Below, in pieces: positions 5,340 to 5,653 of a stretch of 5,653 nt of DNA. Each line of letters begins with the position of its first letter. Position 1 is the first letter of the stretch. The notes beneath the pieces are model-generated. The model saw only the letters and a program-made list of their open reading frames with translations, was not told the origin of the DNA and did not search any database. Source of the DNA: an uncultured Prevotella sp. GTDB taxonomy: Bacteria > Bacteroidota > Bacteroidia > Bacteroidales > Bacteroidaceae. Made by a program: the position numbers and the translations under genes. The stretch is taken from assembly GCA_900547085.1 (NCBI GenBank), contig URFI01000142.1, forward strand, positions 1 through 5,653, written 5' to 3'.

Positions 5340-5513
5340 CTATTTCGTATTCGGCTTATCGCCTTTTTTCAAAATCGTGATACCTTCTTCTTTTTCGGTA
5401 ATCTCGATGAGTTTCTCGTAGGCGTAATTGCGAAGTCGCTCATATTCAAGTGCTTCTTCCAGTTCCTTGATGCGTCGGCGATATTCACTCTCTGTCAAAC
5501 TTTTCTGTTTCAT
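5340..5513 (-). pseudogene. Remnant resembling the C-terminus of an IS3-type OrfA
   Basis: From the first ATG this frame encodes 57 residues: a charged coiled coil (YRRRIKELEEALEYERLRNYAYEKLIEI, 11-38) followed by TEKEEGITILKKGDKPNTK. That pattern of a leucine-zipper-like helix, then an [AE]E..GI.I.KK motif and a short basic end, is what I recall from the C-termini of Bacteroidetes IS3-family OrfA proteins. In-frame sequence continues upstream without a Met as far as TAG at 5552-5550, adding NLWAVSEKYLQG. The N-terminal helix-turn-helix expected of OrfA is not there, and no OrfB transposase follows downstream, so the element would be a dead fragment. Alternatively it is an unrelated small coiled-coil protein. 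The family call rests on remembered patterns, not a search. Confidence 0.45.
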
Positions 5514-5549
5514 GCCTTGTAGATATTTTTCTGAGACGGCCCAAAGATT

Positions 5550-5653
5550 CTAATTATTAAATAAAGTATTGTCTCGCAATTGATCGATTACTTTCATCAC
5601 TTGGTGAGAAATTTGCAAGTAATGCTTCATTTCATCAACCTGATGGGCGTGAT
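5550..5653 (-). CDS. C-terminal end of an unidentified protein, cut by window edge
   Basis: This frame enters from the right edge and is open for 34 codons to TAG at 5552-5550. The residues include DEMKHYLQISHQVMKVIDQL and end RDNTLFNN. It is the only open minus-strand frame across this stretch, because the other two have stops near 5630-5640. The amphipathic helical look is consistent with a real protein C-terminus, but I do not recognise the family. It is in the same frame as the coiled-coil remnant downstream, so the two could be one gene interrupted by a stop codon. Confidence 0.35.
   Translation of the reverse strand, partial: HAHQVDEMKHYLQISHQVMKVIDQLRDNTLFNN

Noticed and set aside
5363..5369. 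A6G run in the OrfA-like remnant as an IS3-type programmed frameshift site
   Set aside because: The run reads AAA AAA G in the zero frame, not the A AAA AAG register used for -1 slippage. The -1 frame beyond it runs through the 22-bp repeats and does not resemble OrfB.

Overview
The window looks like a chromosomal segment from a member of the Bacteroidales, probably Prevotella-like. The gene content, the protein sequences and the Bacteroidetes-type promoter -7 elements (TAnnTTTG) ahead of two genes all point that way. No rRNA, tRNA or CRISPR array is visible. Every convincing gene lies on the minus strand, so transcription runs from high to low coordinates.

Layout in transcription order. 5653-5340 holds the end of an unidentified reading frame that enters from the right edge, then a short coiled-coil remnant that resembles the C-terminus of an IS3-type OrfA. 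5339-4805 has no convincing gene. It carries a 22-bp tandem repeat in three degenerate copies, a possible 26-codon plus-strand ORF behind a promoter-like element, and the control region of the next gene, where a 26-bp imperfect palindrome covers the -33 element. 4804-4322 is a small stand-alone AraC-type DNA-binding protein. 4303-2326 is a zinc dipeptidyl peptidase III (peptidase family M49) split by a frameshift between its N-terminal and catalytic parts. 2342-1734 is a HEAT-repeat protein of the DNA alkylation repair (AlkD) superfamily, whose start overlaps the peptidase stop. 1660-1175 is a Fur-family metalloregulator with its own promoter and an overlapping inverted repeat. 1173-1 is purA (adenylosuccinate synthetase), cut by the window edge and starting one base after the Fur-family stop codon.

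Two transcription units are likely: araC-like / DPP III / alkD-like, read from the promoter near 4850, and fur-like / purA, read from the promoter near 1685. No clear intrinsic terminator separates them, so read-through is possible. The second unit places de novo AMP synthesis directly behind a metal-responsive regulator.

I do not see a new multigene defence or mobile system. The points most worth a second look are the DPP III frameshift, the two palindromes lying on promoters, the 22-bp repeat next to the insertion-sequence remnant, and the noncanonical active site of the AlkD-like protein.
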